From the NCBI GenBank assembly GCA_025808415.1, contig CP075525.1, positions 2,031,501-2,095,500 on the forward strand: a DNA stretch of 64,000 nucleotides. Reading direction: 5' to 3'. Below are positions 9,605 through 18,800 of this stretch, one piece after another (position 1 is the first letter of the stretch; each line of letters begins with the position of its first letter). This DNA comes from Cyclobacteriaceae bacterium. Lineage in GTDB: Bacteria > Bacteroidota > Bacteroidia > Cytophagales > Cyclobacteriaceae. The position numbers and the translations under genes are program-made. Under the pieces are notes generated by a model. That model was given only the letters and a program-made list of their open reading frames with translations, searched no databases and was not told where the DNA came from.

Positions 9605-9637
9605 AAAAAAAGCCAGAAACAATTCTGTTCTGGCTTT
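9605..9637 (-). terminator. Rho-independent terminator after the GMC/subunit 3 operon
   Basis: A 10-bp stem AAAGCCAGAA / TTCTGGCTTT followed, on the minus strand, by a run of T. It lies 21 bp after the stop of the small dehydrogenase subunit gene. Confidence 0.8.
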
Positions 9638-9657
9638 CAAGTTAAAGAGATAACTGT

Positions 9658-10203
9658 TTAAGTAGCCCAGGTCTTACCAACCTCACTCAAAGGCATACAG
9701 CCATTGTAATATCCAGGCACTGCTTCATAGCGCAGTACTTCAGTTGCCCCTGGTTTACTGCTGAAGAATCCGAGCATGGTAAGCTCCTTCATCATCATAA
9801 CAAATGGCCGTTGTTCCGGTTTTTCCTCTATTGCTTTTTGGTGTGCCTCAAGCACATATTCTTTTTGTTTTTCACTGCCTAATTTAAGAAAGCCAGAAAA
9901 GTTTGTGAACTCATCAAGTGCAGCAATAAACTTTTCCCGATCGGCTTGCTTGTAGGCTTTATAAACCATTTCCTCAATAAAGGCCGGCACCCCAGCTTCT
10001 TTAGCGCCAGGTGTATCGGTTTTGGGAATAATAATTTCGGCTACTGCGGTTACTACAAAGGCCTGATCAGCGGTAAAAAATTCAGGTGTCCAGTCAATAC
10101 CAGGTTTTGCCTGACAACCTTTTAATATACCCATAATGGCCGGTGTTGAAACTACACCGCCCATCAATAATGCTGTCCGTTTAATTACTTCTCGTCTGTT
10201 CAT
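9658..10203 (-). CDS. Gluconate 2-dehydrogenase subunit 3 family protein, Tat-exported
   Basis: A 181-residue small subunit of a membrane or periplasmic sugar dehydrogenase. The N-terminus MNRREVIKRTALLMGG is a Tat-type signal with an RR pair, ending in a Cys at KGC that may be lipidated. The remainder is the helical Gluconate_2-dh3 domain (ADQAFVVTAVAEIIIPKTDTPGA is characteristic). The partner GMC subunit has no signal of its own, and in this enzyme class it travels with the small subunit through Tat. It follows the GMC gene by 11 bp. Confidence 0.88.
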   Translation of the reverse strand: MNRREVIKRTALLMGGVVSTPAIMGILKGCQAKPGIDWTPEFFTADQAFVVTAVAEIIIPKTDTPGAKEAGVPAFIEEMVYKAYKQADREKFIAALDEFTNFSGFLKLGSEKQKEYVLEAHQKAIEEKPEQRPFVMMMKELTMLGFFSSKPGATEVLRYEAVPGYYNGCMPLSEVGKTWAT

Positions 10204-10214
10204 AGGTCAATCGA

Positions 10215-11936
10215 TTAAAGATTTTGCTTTTTGAATTCCTCCACCGCATAATTCACGGCACGTGCTGTAAAGGCCATATAGGTTAACGAGGGGTTAACGC
10301 ACGAAGCGGAAGTCATAAAGGAACCATCAGTAACAAAAACATTTTTGCAGGCATGTACCTGGTTCCATTTGTTCAGTACCGAAGTTTTTGGGTCTTTACC
10401 CATACGTGCTGTGCCCATTTCATGAATGCCTAAGCCAAGACCGTGTTGAGAAGGATTGTCGTATGAGCGGACATTCTTAAAACCTGCCGCATCCAACATT
10501 TCAGCGGCATCGTTGGCCATGTCTTTGCGCATTTTGAAATCATTCTCTTTAAATTCTGTATCGAACAGCAGGGTGGGTAATCCGTACTTATCCTTCTTAT
10601 CCGGATTTATGGTAACGAGGTTTGTTGGGTCGGGCAATACTTCACCAAAGCCACCCATGCCTATGCTCCATTTACCGGGTGTCGTTACGGCCTCCTTCAA
10701 TTGTTCACCAATGCTCATTTCGGCAACAAGCCTGGACCATCCGCTGCGCCCGGCACCGCCCTGGTAGCCAAAGCCGCGCAGGTAGTCGCGCTTATCTTTG
10801 CCAATGTTGCGGAAGCGTGGTATGTAAATTCCGTTGGCCCTTCTTCCATAGTAGTATTGATCTTCGAAGCCTTCAACTTCTGCGCTTGCACCAACACCCA
10901 AGTGGTGATCCATAATGTTTCGTCCTAATTGATCGCTGTCGTTGCCAAGGCCATTGGGGAACCGTTTAGATTTTGAATTCATTAAAATGAACGTAGAGCC
11001 CATGGTTGATGCACAAAGGAAAATTACTTTGGCATAGTATTCAACTTGTTCTCCGGTTTCTGCATCCAGCACTTTTACACCCGTTGCTTTTCCCTTCTGT
11101 TCATCATAAATCACTTCATAAACAATTGCGTTGGCGCGCAGGGTCATGTTTCCGGTTGCTGCGGCTGCCGGTAGTGTTGCTGAATTGCTGCTAAAGTATG
11201 CACCATACGGACAACCCCTACTGCAAAGGTTACGGTATTGGCACGTGCCGCGCTGTGGGCTCTTATCATGGGCGAGGGGACCGGCCAGGTTGGCCACACG
11301 GCCAATGGTAAGTATCCTTCCGAATTTTTCCATCATGGATTTCTTCAATTCCTTCTCTACGCAATTCAATTCCATGGCTTGAATGAATTTGCTATCCGGC
11401 AATATGTCCAGCCCCTCAGGCTGGCCACTAACGCCTACAAATGTTTCCACATAATCGTACCACGGCTCGATTTCTTTGTATCGAACGGGCCAGTCAATAG
11501 CTATTCCTTCTTTAAGATTAGCTTCAAAATCCAATGGTGCCCAGCGGTAACTCTGCCGTCCCCACATAATAGATCGGCCACCTACATGGTAGCCACGCAT
11601 CCAGTCAAAGCGCTTTCCTTCTTTTTCCGTATATGGATTTTCAAGGTCGTTGACAAACCAATGCTTGGTGGACTGTCGCACAGTATAACCGGTTCGGTTT
11701 TGTACGCCTTGCTTTTCCAGGTCCTCGGCTGTTGGCCTGTCGGCAAAGGGCAACTGCCAGGGGTCTTTTGTTGCCGTTGGGTAATCGGGGTGCTTTACAT
11801 CGCGGCCGCGTTCAAGCACTAAGGTTTTTAAACCTTTCTCTGTAAGTTCTTTGGCGGCCCAGCCACCACTAATGCCAGTGCCAACTACAATAGCATCAAA
11901 TGTGTTTTGGTTTTGTGCGTCAATGTTGAGGTACAT
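10215..11936 (-). CDS. GMC family FAD-dependent sugar dehydrogenase, large subunit
   Basis: A 573-residue flavoprotein. The FAD-binding Rossmann motif is at the N-terminus (VVGTGISGGWAAKEL, residues about 17-31). The C-terminal GMC domain contains HEMGTARMG, with the active-site His, and a second His/Asn region near VNPSLTYMAF. A Cys cluster (CQYRNLCSRGCPYG, residues about 240-253) resembles the iron-sulfur or Cys-rich segment of gluconate/glucoside dehydrogenase catalytic subunits. Likely reaction: oxidation of a sugar hydroxyl in the periplasm with electrons passed to a cytochrome. Glucose, gluconate and glucoside C3 oxidation are all possible. The start region faces a LacI-type site (site 3) shared with the divergent amylase operon. 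Confidence 0.9.
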   Translation of the reverse strand: MYLNIDAQNQNTFDAIVVGTGISGGWAAKELTEKGLKTLVLERGRDVKHPDYPTATKDPWQLPFADRPTAEDLEKQGVQNRTGYTVRQSTKHWFVNDLENPYTEKEGKRFDWMRGYHVGGRSIMWGRQSYRWAPLDFEANLKEGIAIDWPVRYKEIEPWYDYVETFVGVSGQPEGLDILPDSKFIQAMELNCVEKELKKSMMEKFGRILTIGRVANLAGPLAHDKSPQRGTCQYRNLCSRGCPYGAYFSSNSATLPAAAATGNMTLRANAIVYEVIYDEQKGKATGVKVLDAETGEQVEYYAKVIFLCASTMGSTFILMNSKSKRFPNGLGNDSDQLGRNIMDHHLGVGASAEVEGFEDQYYYGRRANGIYIPRFRNIGKDKRDYLRGFGYQGGAGRSGWSRLVAEMSIGEQLKEAVTTPGKWSIGMGGFGEVLPDPTNLVTINPDKKDKYGLPTLLFDTEFKENDFKMRKDMANDAAEMLDAAGFKNVRSYDNPSQHGLGLGIHEMGTARMGKDPKTSVLNKWNQVHACKNVFVTDGSFMTSASCVNPSLTYMAFTARAVNYAVEEFKKQNL

Positions 11937-12040
11937 AAGGGTTCGATTTCGACTAAAAGTAAATATACTTGTTCGATCTGTTTATTGACATTTTTTCTAA
12001 GGGTAATTGAAAGGGTTTTTTGGTTTACGGTAAAATTTTA

Positions 12041-12055
12041 TCGCAATCGTTTGCA
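12041..12055. promoter_or_regulatory. LacI-family-type operator, site 3
   Basis: TCGCAATCGTTTGCA differs from the site 1 core at one position in the left half. It lies between the divergent GMC operon (105 bp from its start) and the GH13 lipoprotein operon (56 bp from its start), so it could control either or both. Confidence 0.65.
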
Positions 12056-12110
12056 TGAAATTTTGTGCCTCCTCAGCGCAGCGGGTTCATATCATTCCTT
12101 ATCTTTCAGA

Positions 12111-13904
12111 ATGTACCGATTTACCCTTATTTTAGGCATACTAGCATTAGCAGGGTGCAGCCAAAAGAAAGAGGAACAACCACCCTTACCCGGCATGGAC
12201 ACAACCCCCAGAAAGATTATTGTTTATCAACTAATGGCCCGGTTGTTTGGCAACAAAGAAACCGTAAACAAACCGTATGGAACGCTTCTGGAAAATGGTG
12301 TAGGGAAGTTTGCAGATATAAATGACCGGGCGTTAGTGGCCCTTAAAGAATTGGGCATTACCCATGTTTGGTATACCGGTGTATTGGAGCATGCCGTGCT
12401 TACCGATTACACGCAATTCGGCATACCGCTTGACGATGCCGATGTGGTGAAGGGCAGGGCAGGGTCGCCTTATGCTATTAAAGACTATTATGATGTTAAT
12501 CCCGACTTGGCCGTTTCAGTGCCCAACAGGATGAAGGAATTTGAACAATTGATAGAGCGTACCCACAAGCATGGTTTAAAAGTATTGATCGATTTCGTTC
12601 CCAACCATGTGGCACGTGCCTATAAATCCGATGCCAAACCTAAAGGCGTTGTTGACCTGGGCGAGTTTGATGATAAGAGGGTTCGCTTTAAACCCGACAA
12701 CAACTTCTATTATTTACCAGGCCAATCCTTTGTGGTGCCCAGGGAGTATGAACCACTCGGTCCGAATAATGATTTTCCAACCAAGGATGGTAAGTTTGAA
12801 GAAACCCCGGCAAAGGTTACGGGTAACGATCAATTCACGGCAAGCCCCGGCCTGCATGAGTGGTTTGAAACCGTGAAACTCAACTACGGTGTTGACATAG
12901 AGAACGGAAGGCAATCTCACTTCAACCCCGTGCCCGATACATGGGTAAAGATGAAAGACATACTTGTTTTCTGGGCAAACAAAAAGGTAGATGGGTTTCG
13001 GTGCGATATGGCCGAAATGGTGCCCGTGGAATTCTGGCAATGGGCTATTCCCCAGGTAAAAGCGGTTAACCCTGAAATAGTTTTCATCGCTGAAATCTAT
13101 AACCCAAACCAGTATCGTAATTATATCCACACCGGAAGATTCGATTACCTATATGATAAAGTTCAATTGTACGATACGCTTAGGTTATTGGTCAATGGCC
13201 AGCGGAGTACAAAAGACATTGAGGTGATCCAAAATGACCTGAGGGGTATCAATGCACAGATGCTTCATTTTTTGGAGAACCATGATGAGCAACGCATCGC
13301 ATCAAAATATTTTGCCGGTAATCCCTGGAAGGCCATGCCGGCCATGGTAATCAGTGCGGCTATTGATCAGGCACCGGTCATGATCTACTTTGGCCAGGAA
13401 GTAGGGGAGCCCGGTGCCGGGGCCGAAGGTTTTCAGGGTGATGATGGCCGAACCACAATTTTCGATTACTGGGGTGTGCCTGAACACCAAAAGTGGATGA
13501 ACGGTGGTGCTTTTGATGGGGCTTCATTAAGTGATGACCAACATCGGTTAAGAAATTTTTATTCATCGTTATTAAATTTAGCAGGCAAACATCCGGCTAT
13601 TGTTTTGGGCGAGTATGCCGATATTACCTCGTACAACATTGACCTCAGAAATTTTAACGATGATGTTTTTGCCTGCATTCGTTATTATGATAAACATCGC
13701 TTATTGATTGTGGCCGCGTTTAATACGTCAACCCGCAGGATAAAAATTTCCATACCCGAAGCATTGGCAAATACGATTTCGCTGGATAAACAAGCTGAGT
13801 ACCCGCTAAAGGAAATTTTATGGAACGCTGAAGGTGAACAACTGGACAATTTAACCTTGTCCCTTGATCTTCCTCCATTCAGTGCATTTATTTTTGAATT
13901 TTAA
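12111..13904 (+). CDS. GH13 alpha-amylase family lipoprotein
   Basis: About 597 residues. The chosen ATG gives the signal MYRFTLILGILALAGC with a clear lipobox (LAGC), so the enzyme is a lipoprotein of the periplasm or outer membrane. An upstream in-frame extension lacks any signal and crosses the operator. All three GH13 catalytic residues are present: Asp299 (GFRCDMAEM), Glu328 (FIAEIYNP) and Asp392 (ENHDEQRIA). It leads an operon with glgE (28 bp later) and the TreS-maltokinase fusion, and could supply maltose or short glucans to them. Exact specificity (alpha-amylase, neopullulanase, maltogenic) cannot be told. Confidence 0.9.
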   Translation: MYRFTLILGILALAGCSQKKEEQPPLPGMDTTPRKIIVYQLMARLFGNKETVNKPYGTLLENGVGKFADINDRALVALKELGITHVWYTGVLEHAVLTDYTQFGIPLDDADVVKGRAGSPYAIKDYYDVNPDLAVSVPNRMKEFEQLIERTHKHGLKVLIDFVPNHVARAYKSDAKPKGVVDLGEFDDKRVRFKPDNNFYYLPGQSFVVPREYEPLGPNNDFPTKDGKFEETPAKVTGNDQFTASPGLHEWFETVKLNYGVDIENGRQSHFNPVPDTWVKMKDILVFWANKKVDGFRCDMAEMVPVEFWQWAIPQVKAVNPEIVFIAEIYNPNQYRNYIHTGRFDYLYDKVQLYDTLRLLVNGQRSTKDIEVIQNDLRGINAQMLHFLENHDEQRIASKYFAGNPWKAMPAMVISAAIDQAPVMIYFGQEVGEPGAGAEGFQGDDGRTTIFDYWGVPEHQKWMNGGAFDGASLSDDQHRLRNFYSSLLNLAGKHPAIVLGEYADITSYNIDLRNFNDDVFACIRYYDKHRLLIVAAFNTSTRRIKISIPEALANTISLDKQAEYPLKEILWNAEGEQLDNLTLSLDLPPFSAFIFEF

Positions 13905-13932
13905 GTTGTGTGCAGATAAGCATATAAGTATT

Positions 13933-15891
13933 ATGAACGTAGAAAAAATTGCTGGCCAGGTTAGGGTAATAATTGAAAATGTACAACCTGAAATTGATGG
14001 CGGACGCTATCCGGCCAAACGCACTGTTGGTGAGCGGGTGGATGTTACTGCCGATATTTTTGCCGATGGTCATGACCATGTTCGGGCAGACGTACTGTAT
14101 AAGAAGGCTGGCGCCAGGGAATGGCAACGCACACCCATGACCGAGTTGGGAAATGATACCTGGAAGGCATCTTTCTATACCACCGAAAAGACTAACTATA
14201 TTTTTACCGTTGAAGCCTGGATAGACCATTTAGAAACATGGCACGATGGACTAAAAAAGAAGGCCAAGGCCATGCTTAACGTTAAACTTGAACTGTTGGA
14301 GGGTGCCCTTTTATTGGAGAAAGTTGCCGGTAAAAAGGAAAGAGAACTCACTCAATTGGCCACCCGGTTCAGGGACGATAAAAAATATCTGGAGAATGTT
14401 GAGTATGTTCAAAGCGCTGAGTTTGGCGACCTGGTTCACCGTCATCCGCTTCGTGAATTTGAAAGCCGTTATAAAAAAGAATTAACGGTTATTGTCGAAA
14501 CGAAAAAAGCGTTGTTCAGCACCTGGTACGAATTGTTCCCACGTTCGGCTGCTTCTGATGGCAAGCACGGCACTTTTAAAGACGTGATCAAATTGCTTCC
14601 GCGGGTATCGGCCATGGGGTTTGATGTGCTCTATCTTCCGCCTATCCACCCGATAGGAAAAATTAACCGTAAAGGAAAAAACAACAACGTAAGGGCAACT
14701 GAAGGTGAGCCGGGTTCGCCCTGGGCCATTGGTAGCGATGAGGGCGGTCACAAGGCGATACACCCACAGCTGGGCACACTTGACGATTACAAAAGGCTAA
14801 TTGCCGAGGCCAGAAAAATCGGGATTGACATTGCGCTTGACTTGGCTTTTCAATGTGCACCTGACCATCCGTATGTCAAGGATCATCCGGAATGGTTCAA
14901 ACAACGCCCCGATGGTTCAATTCAATACGCAGAAAACCCACCCAAAAAATACCAGGATATTTATCCTTTCAATTTTGAAGGCGATGACTGGAAGGGTTTG
15001 TGGGAGGAACTAAAATCGGTTATCGTGTATTGGGTGGAGCAAGGGGTAATGATTTTTCGCGTGGATAATCCGCACACCAAACCAATTCCTTTCTGGGAGT
15101 GGGCCATTGATGAAGTGCATAAAAACTATCCGGATGTTATCTTTCTGTCGGAAGCTTTTACCCGGCCACGCATTATGGCTTCGTTGGCTAAATCGGGTTT
15201 TACGCAATCGTACACTTACTTTACCTGGCGGGTTAGTAAGCAGGAGTTGACTGATTACATGAATGAATTGGTCTATGGGCCATCGCGCAATTATTTCAGG
15301 CCTAACTTCTGGCCTAACACGCCCGACATACTTCCTTACCACCTCCAGCACCAGGGCGAAAACATGTTTATAATTCGCCTGGCATTGGCTGCCACACTTT
15401 CATCGAATTACGGAATTTATGGTCCACCGTACGAATTTTATGAGAACAACCCCGTGCCCGGTAAAGAAGAGTACATGGATTCGGAGAAGTATGAAATCAG
15501 GCAGTACAACTGGAGGCGCACCAATCGAATGACGGACATTATTTCTATTGTAAACAAGGCACGAAAAGAACATGCTGCCTTGCAATCAACCTGGAACCTC
15601 CATTTCTGTTCAATTGCAAATGATGCCATGTTGGCGTACCTCAAATTTACAGATGACCTTAAGAGTATTATTCTGGTGATCGTTAACCTCGATCAGCACA
15701 ATACGCAGCATGGTTATGTGCAACTTCCCACTCACTTATTAAACATGCGGGGCAAGATTAATGCAAAGTTGCACGACCTGATGACCGATGAACACTACAC
15801 CTGGACGCAGGAGTGGAATTATGTGGAATTGAACCCGCATAAAATCCCATTTCATTTATTTAAAGTAGATATACACGAATCCTTTATGTAA
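13933..15891 (+). CDS. glgE: Alpha-1,4-glucan:maltose-1-phosphate maltosyltransferase
   Basis: A 652-residue GH13_3 enzyme that adds maltosyl units from maltose-1-phosphate to the non-reducing end of alpha-1,4-glucan. An N-terminal beta domain (residues about 5-125) precedes the barrel. The GlgE hallmark RVDNPHTKP carries the nucleophile Asp378, and Glu407 in FLSEAFTRP is the acid/base. The segment PPIHPIGKINRKGKNN is also typical of GlgE. The start is the ATG at 13933; the longer frame overlaps the previous gene. One base separates its stop from the ATG of the TreS-maltokinase gene, so donor synthesis and use are coupled. Confidence 0.96.
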   Translation: MNVEKIAGQVRVIIENVQPEIDGGRYPAKRTVGERVDVTADIFADGHDHVRADVLYKKAGAREWQRTPMTELGNDTWKASFYTTEKTNYIFTVEAWIDHLETWHDGLKKKAKAMLNVKLELLEGALLLEKVAGKKERELTQLATRFRDDKKYLENVEYVQSAEFGDLVHRHPLREFESRYKKELTVIVETKKALFSTWYELFPRSAASDGKHGTFKDVIKLLPRVSAMGFDVLYLPPIHPIGKINRKGKNNNVRATEGEPGSPWAIGSDEGGHKAIHPQLGTLDDYKRLIAEARKIGIDIALDLAFQCAPDHPYVKDHPEWFKQRPDGSIQYAENPPKKYQDIYPFNFEGDDWKGLWEELKSVIVYWVEQGVMIFRVDNPHTKPIPFWEWAIDEVHKNYPDVIFLSEAFTRPRIMASLAKSGFTQSYTYFTWRVSKQELTDYMNELVYGPSRNYFRPNFWPNTPDILPYHLQHQGENMFIIRLALAATLSSNYGIYGPPYEFYENNPVPGKEEYMDSEKYEIRQYNWRRTNRMTDIISIVNKARKEHAALQSTWNLHFCSIANDAMLAYLKFTDDLKSIILVIVNLDQHNTQHGYVQLPTHLLNMRGKINAKLHDLMTDEHYTWTQEWNYVELNPHKIPFHLFKVDIHESFM

Positions 15892-15892
15892 G

Positions 15893-18800
15893 ATGAGTGC
15901 ACCAAAAATTAATGAATCGCTATGGTTTAAAGATGCCATTTTTTACGAGGTATCGGTACGTGCATTTTACGATAGTAACAACGATGGTATTGGCGACTTT
16001 AACGGGTTGGTGCAGAAACTTGATTACCTGGAAGACCTGGGTGTTAACACCCTCTGGCTTTTGCCATTTTACCCTTCACCATTAAAGGATGACGGTTACG
16101 ATGTTACCGACCATTATGAAATCCATCCCGACTATGGTACCCTGTCTGATTTTAAATCATTTTTAAAAGAAGCCCATGCGCGTGGTATCCGGGTTATCAC
16201 TGAACTTGTCCTTAACCATACTTCCGACCAGCATCCGTGGTTTAAGCGTGCACGCAAAGCTAAAGCCGGCTCACGCTACCGCGAATTTTATGTATGGAGC
16301 GATACACCTGATAAATACAAAGAAGCCCGGCTTATTGTACAGGATGATGAATCTTCCAACTGGACGTGGGATCCGGAAGCCAAAGCATATTACTGGCACC
16401 GCTTTTATCGTCATCAGCCAGAATTAAATTACGATAACCCCGAAGTGCAAATGGAGATGATCAAGGTCATCGACTTTTGGATGAAAATGGGTGTTGACGG
16501 ATTCCGGTTACCTTCTGCACCTTTTTTGTTTGAGGAAGAGGGGACCAGTTGTGAAAACCTTCCGCAAACGCATACCTTTTTAAGGCGCATACGCGCGCAC
16601 ATCGACAAGCATTACAAAAACAGGATTTTGATTTCGGAGGCTAACCTCTGGCCTGAAGATGCGGCCTCGTATTTTGGCGATGGGCAAGAGTGCCACATGA
16701 ATTTTAATTATCCGTTAATGCCACGGCTTTTCCTGGGGTTGCGAACGGAAGATAGCTATCCTATTGTAGATATCCTGGAGCAAACACCCGATACGCCCCC
16801 AAATAGTCAGTGGGCGTTGTTCTTGCGTAACCACGATGAACTGGGGTTGGAGATGGTAACCGAAGAGGAAAAGGATTACCTGTTTAAAGCCTACGCCAAC
16901 GATCCGCACACCAAGTACAACCTGGGTATCCGCAGGCGGTTGGCACCGCTGTTGAACAACGATCGTAAAAAGATTGAATTGCTCCACACCATTTTGCTTT
17001 CATTGCCCGGATCACCCGTATTGTATTATGGCGATGAAATTGGCATGGGCGATAACATTTATTTAGGCGACCGCTTTGGCGTGCGTACACCCATGCAATG
17101 GAGTATGAACGTTAATGCAGGGTTTTCAAACGCTAACCCGCAAAAGCTTTACCTGCCGGTTATCACCGATCCGATTTACCGGTACGAGTCTGTAAATGTG
17201 GCCACACAGGATGAAAACCCATCTTCGTTGCTGTGGTGGGTGCGGCAGGTGATTGCCATGCGCAAACGCCTGAACGTTTTTGGTCGGGGTGAAATGAAAT
17301 TCATTGAAAGCACCAATAGTAAAGTGCTTTGTTTTTTGCGCTCGTATGAAAAGCAACGCATAATTTTGGTGGCCAACCTGTCGCAGTTTTCGCAATTCAC
17401 AACGCTTAACCTAACCGAATTTAAAGATTGTGATGTAACCGAAGTGTTCAGCCAAAACCGGTTTATGAACGTTGGTGAAGGTCAGTATTCAATAACCATA
17501 GGTGCTTATGGTTACTATTGGTTACAATTGGATACGGTTGACAAGAAAACCAAACCCGAAACCAGCGGTGAACTTCCACTCTTCGCAACGGATCTTTCAT
17601 GGGAGAAGGTTTTTAATTCCTATAATGAGAAGCGCCAGTTCGAACGGAAAATACTTCCTCCCTTTATGAAAAAGTGCCGGTGGTTTGGCGGTAAAGCTAA
17701 AGTCATCAGCAAAATGGGTATCGAAAAAATGATACCCCTCAAAGTGAGCGGTCAAACTCACTACCTTACCCTGGTGGAAGTGCATTACGTACAGCGTTTG
17801 CCCGAGTTATATTTCATCCCGCTTACGTTTGCCCCGGCAGATACCGTTATTGACCGGGTGGAGTACCATGCTCAAAGTGTGATCTGCCGTGCTGAAATTC
17901 AGGACGAGGTGGGCTTTGTGATGGACAGCAGCTATGATAAACTATTCCGCGACCACTTGCTGATTAACATGGACAAAAAAGCGCGCATAAAATTTGACGA
18001 TGGTGTGCTGGAGTTCAACTCAAGTGTATTTAATAAGATCAGCATAGACGGAGCAGTAGACTCAAAAGTGCTGAAGGCCGACCAAAGCAACACGGCCATC
18101 ATTTATAACGAAAAGTACTTTTTTAAATTCTATCGCAAGCTGGAGCGTGAAATCAATCCAGACCTGGAAATTGTCCGCTTTCTTTCTGAAAATACAAGCT
18201 TTACCAATAGCCCTAAATATGCGGGCAGTATTGAATTTAAAGATGACGAAGATCGTGTTATTGTATTTGGCCTGTTGCAGGAGAAAGTGGAGAACCAGGG
18301 CGAGGCGTGGAGCATGACCATAGATTCGGTAGGGCGGTTTTATGAACGTGTAATCACAAAAGCTAAAAAAGAGAAATTGCCCAAGCTTATCAATAAATCA
18401 AGCATTGCCTTTGAAGAAGCCCCTGAACTCATACAGGAATTTATAGGGCGTGGTTTTTATGAACGTGTAGTGCGCCTGGGGCAGCGAACGGCCGAAATGC
18501 ACCTGGCTTTGGCTTCCGATCAAAGCAATCCTGCTTTTGCACCTGAGCCATTCACGGCCAATTATCAACGATCATTGTATTCTTCGCTACGCAAGCTCGT
18601 GCGCGATAGGTTTAATTTATTGGAGTCATCGCTGGCAAAGCTTGATCCTGAAGTTCGCGAGCTGGCCATGAAAGTGTTGGCTATGGAAAATGAGGTGCTT
18701 GAGTGCTTCAAGGAAATTTATGAAGTACGTATTAATGCAATGAAAACACGCATCCATGGCGATTATCATTTGGGGCAGGTGCTGTTTACCGGTAAGGACT

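Noticed and set aside
11238..11822. Plus-strand open frame of 194 codons
   Set aside because: It runs antisense to the GMC oxidoreductase, which has clear FAD and catalytic motifs.
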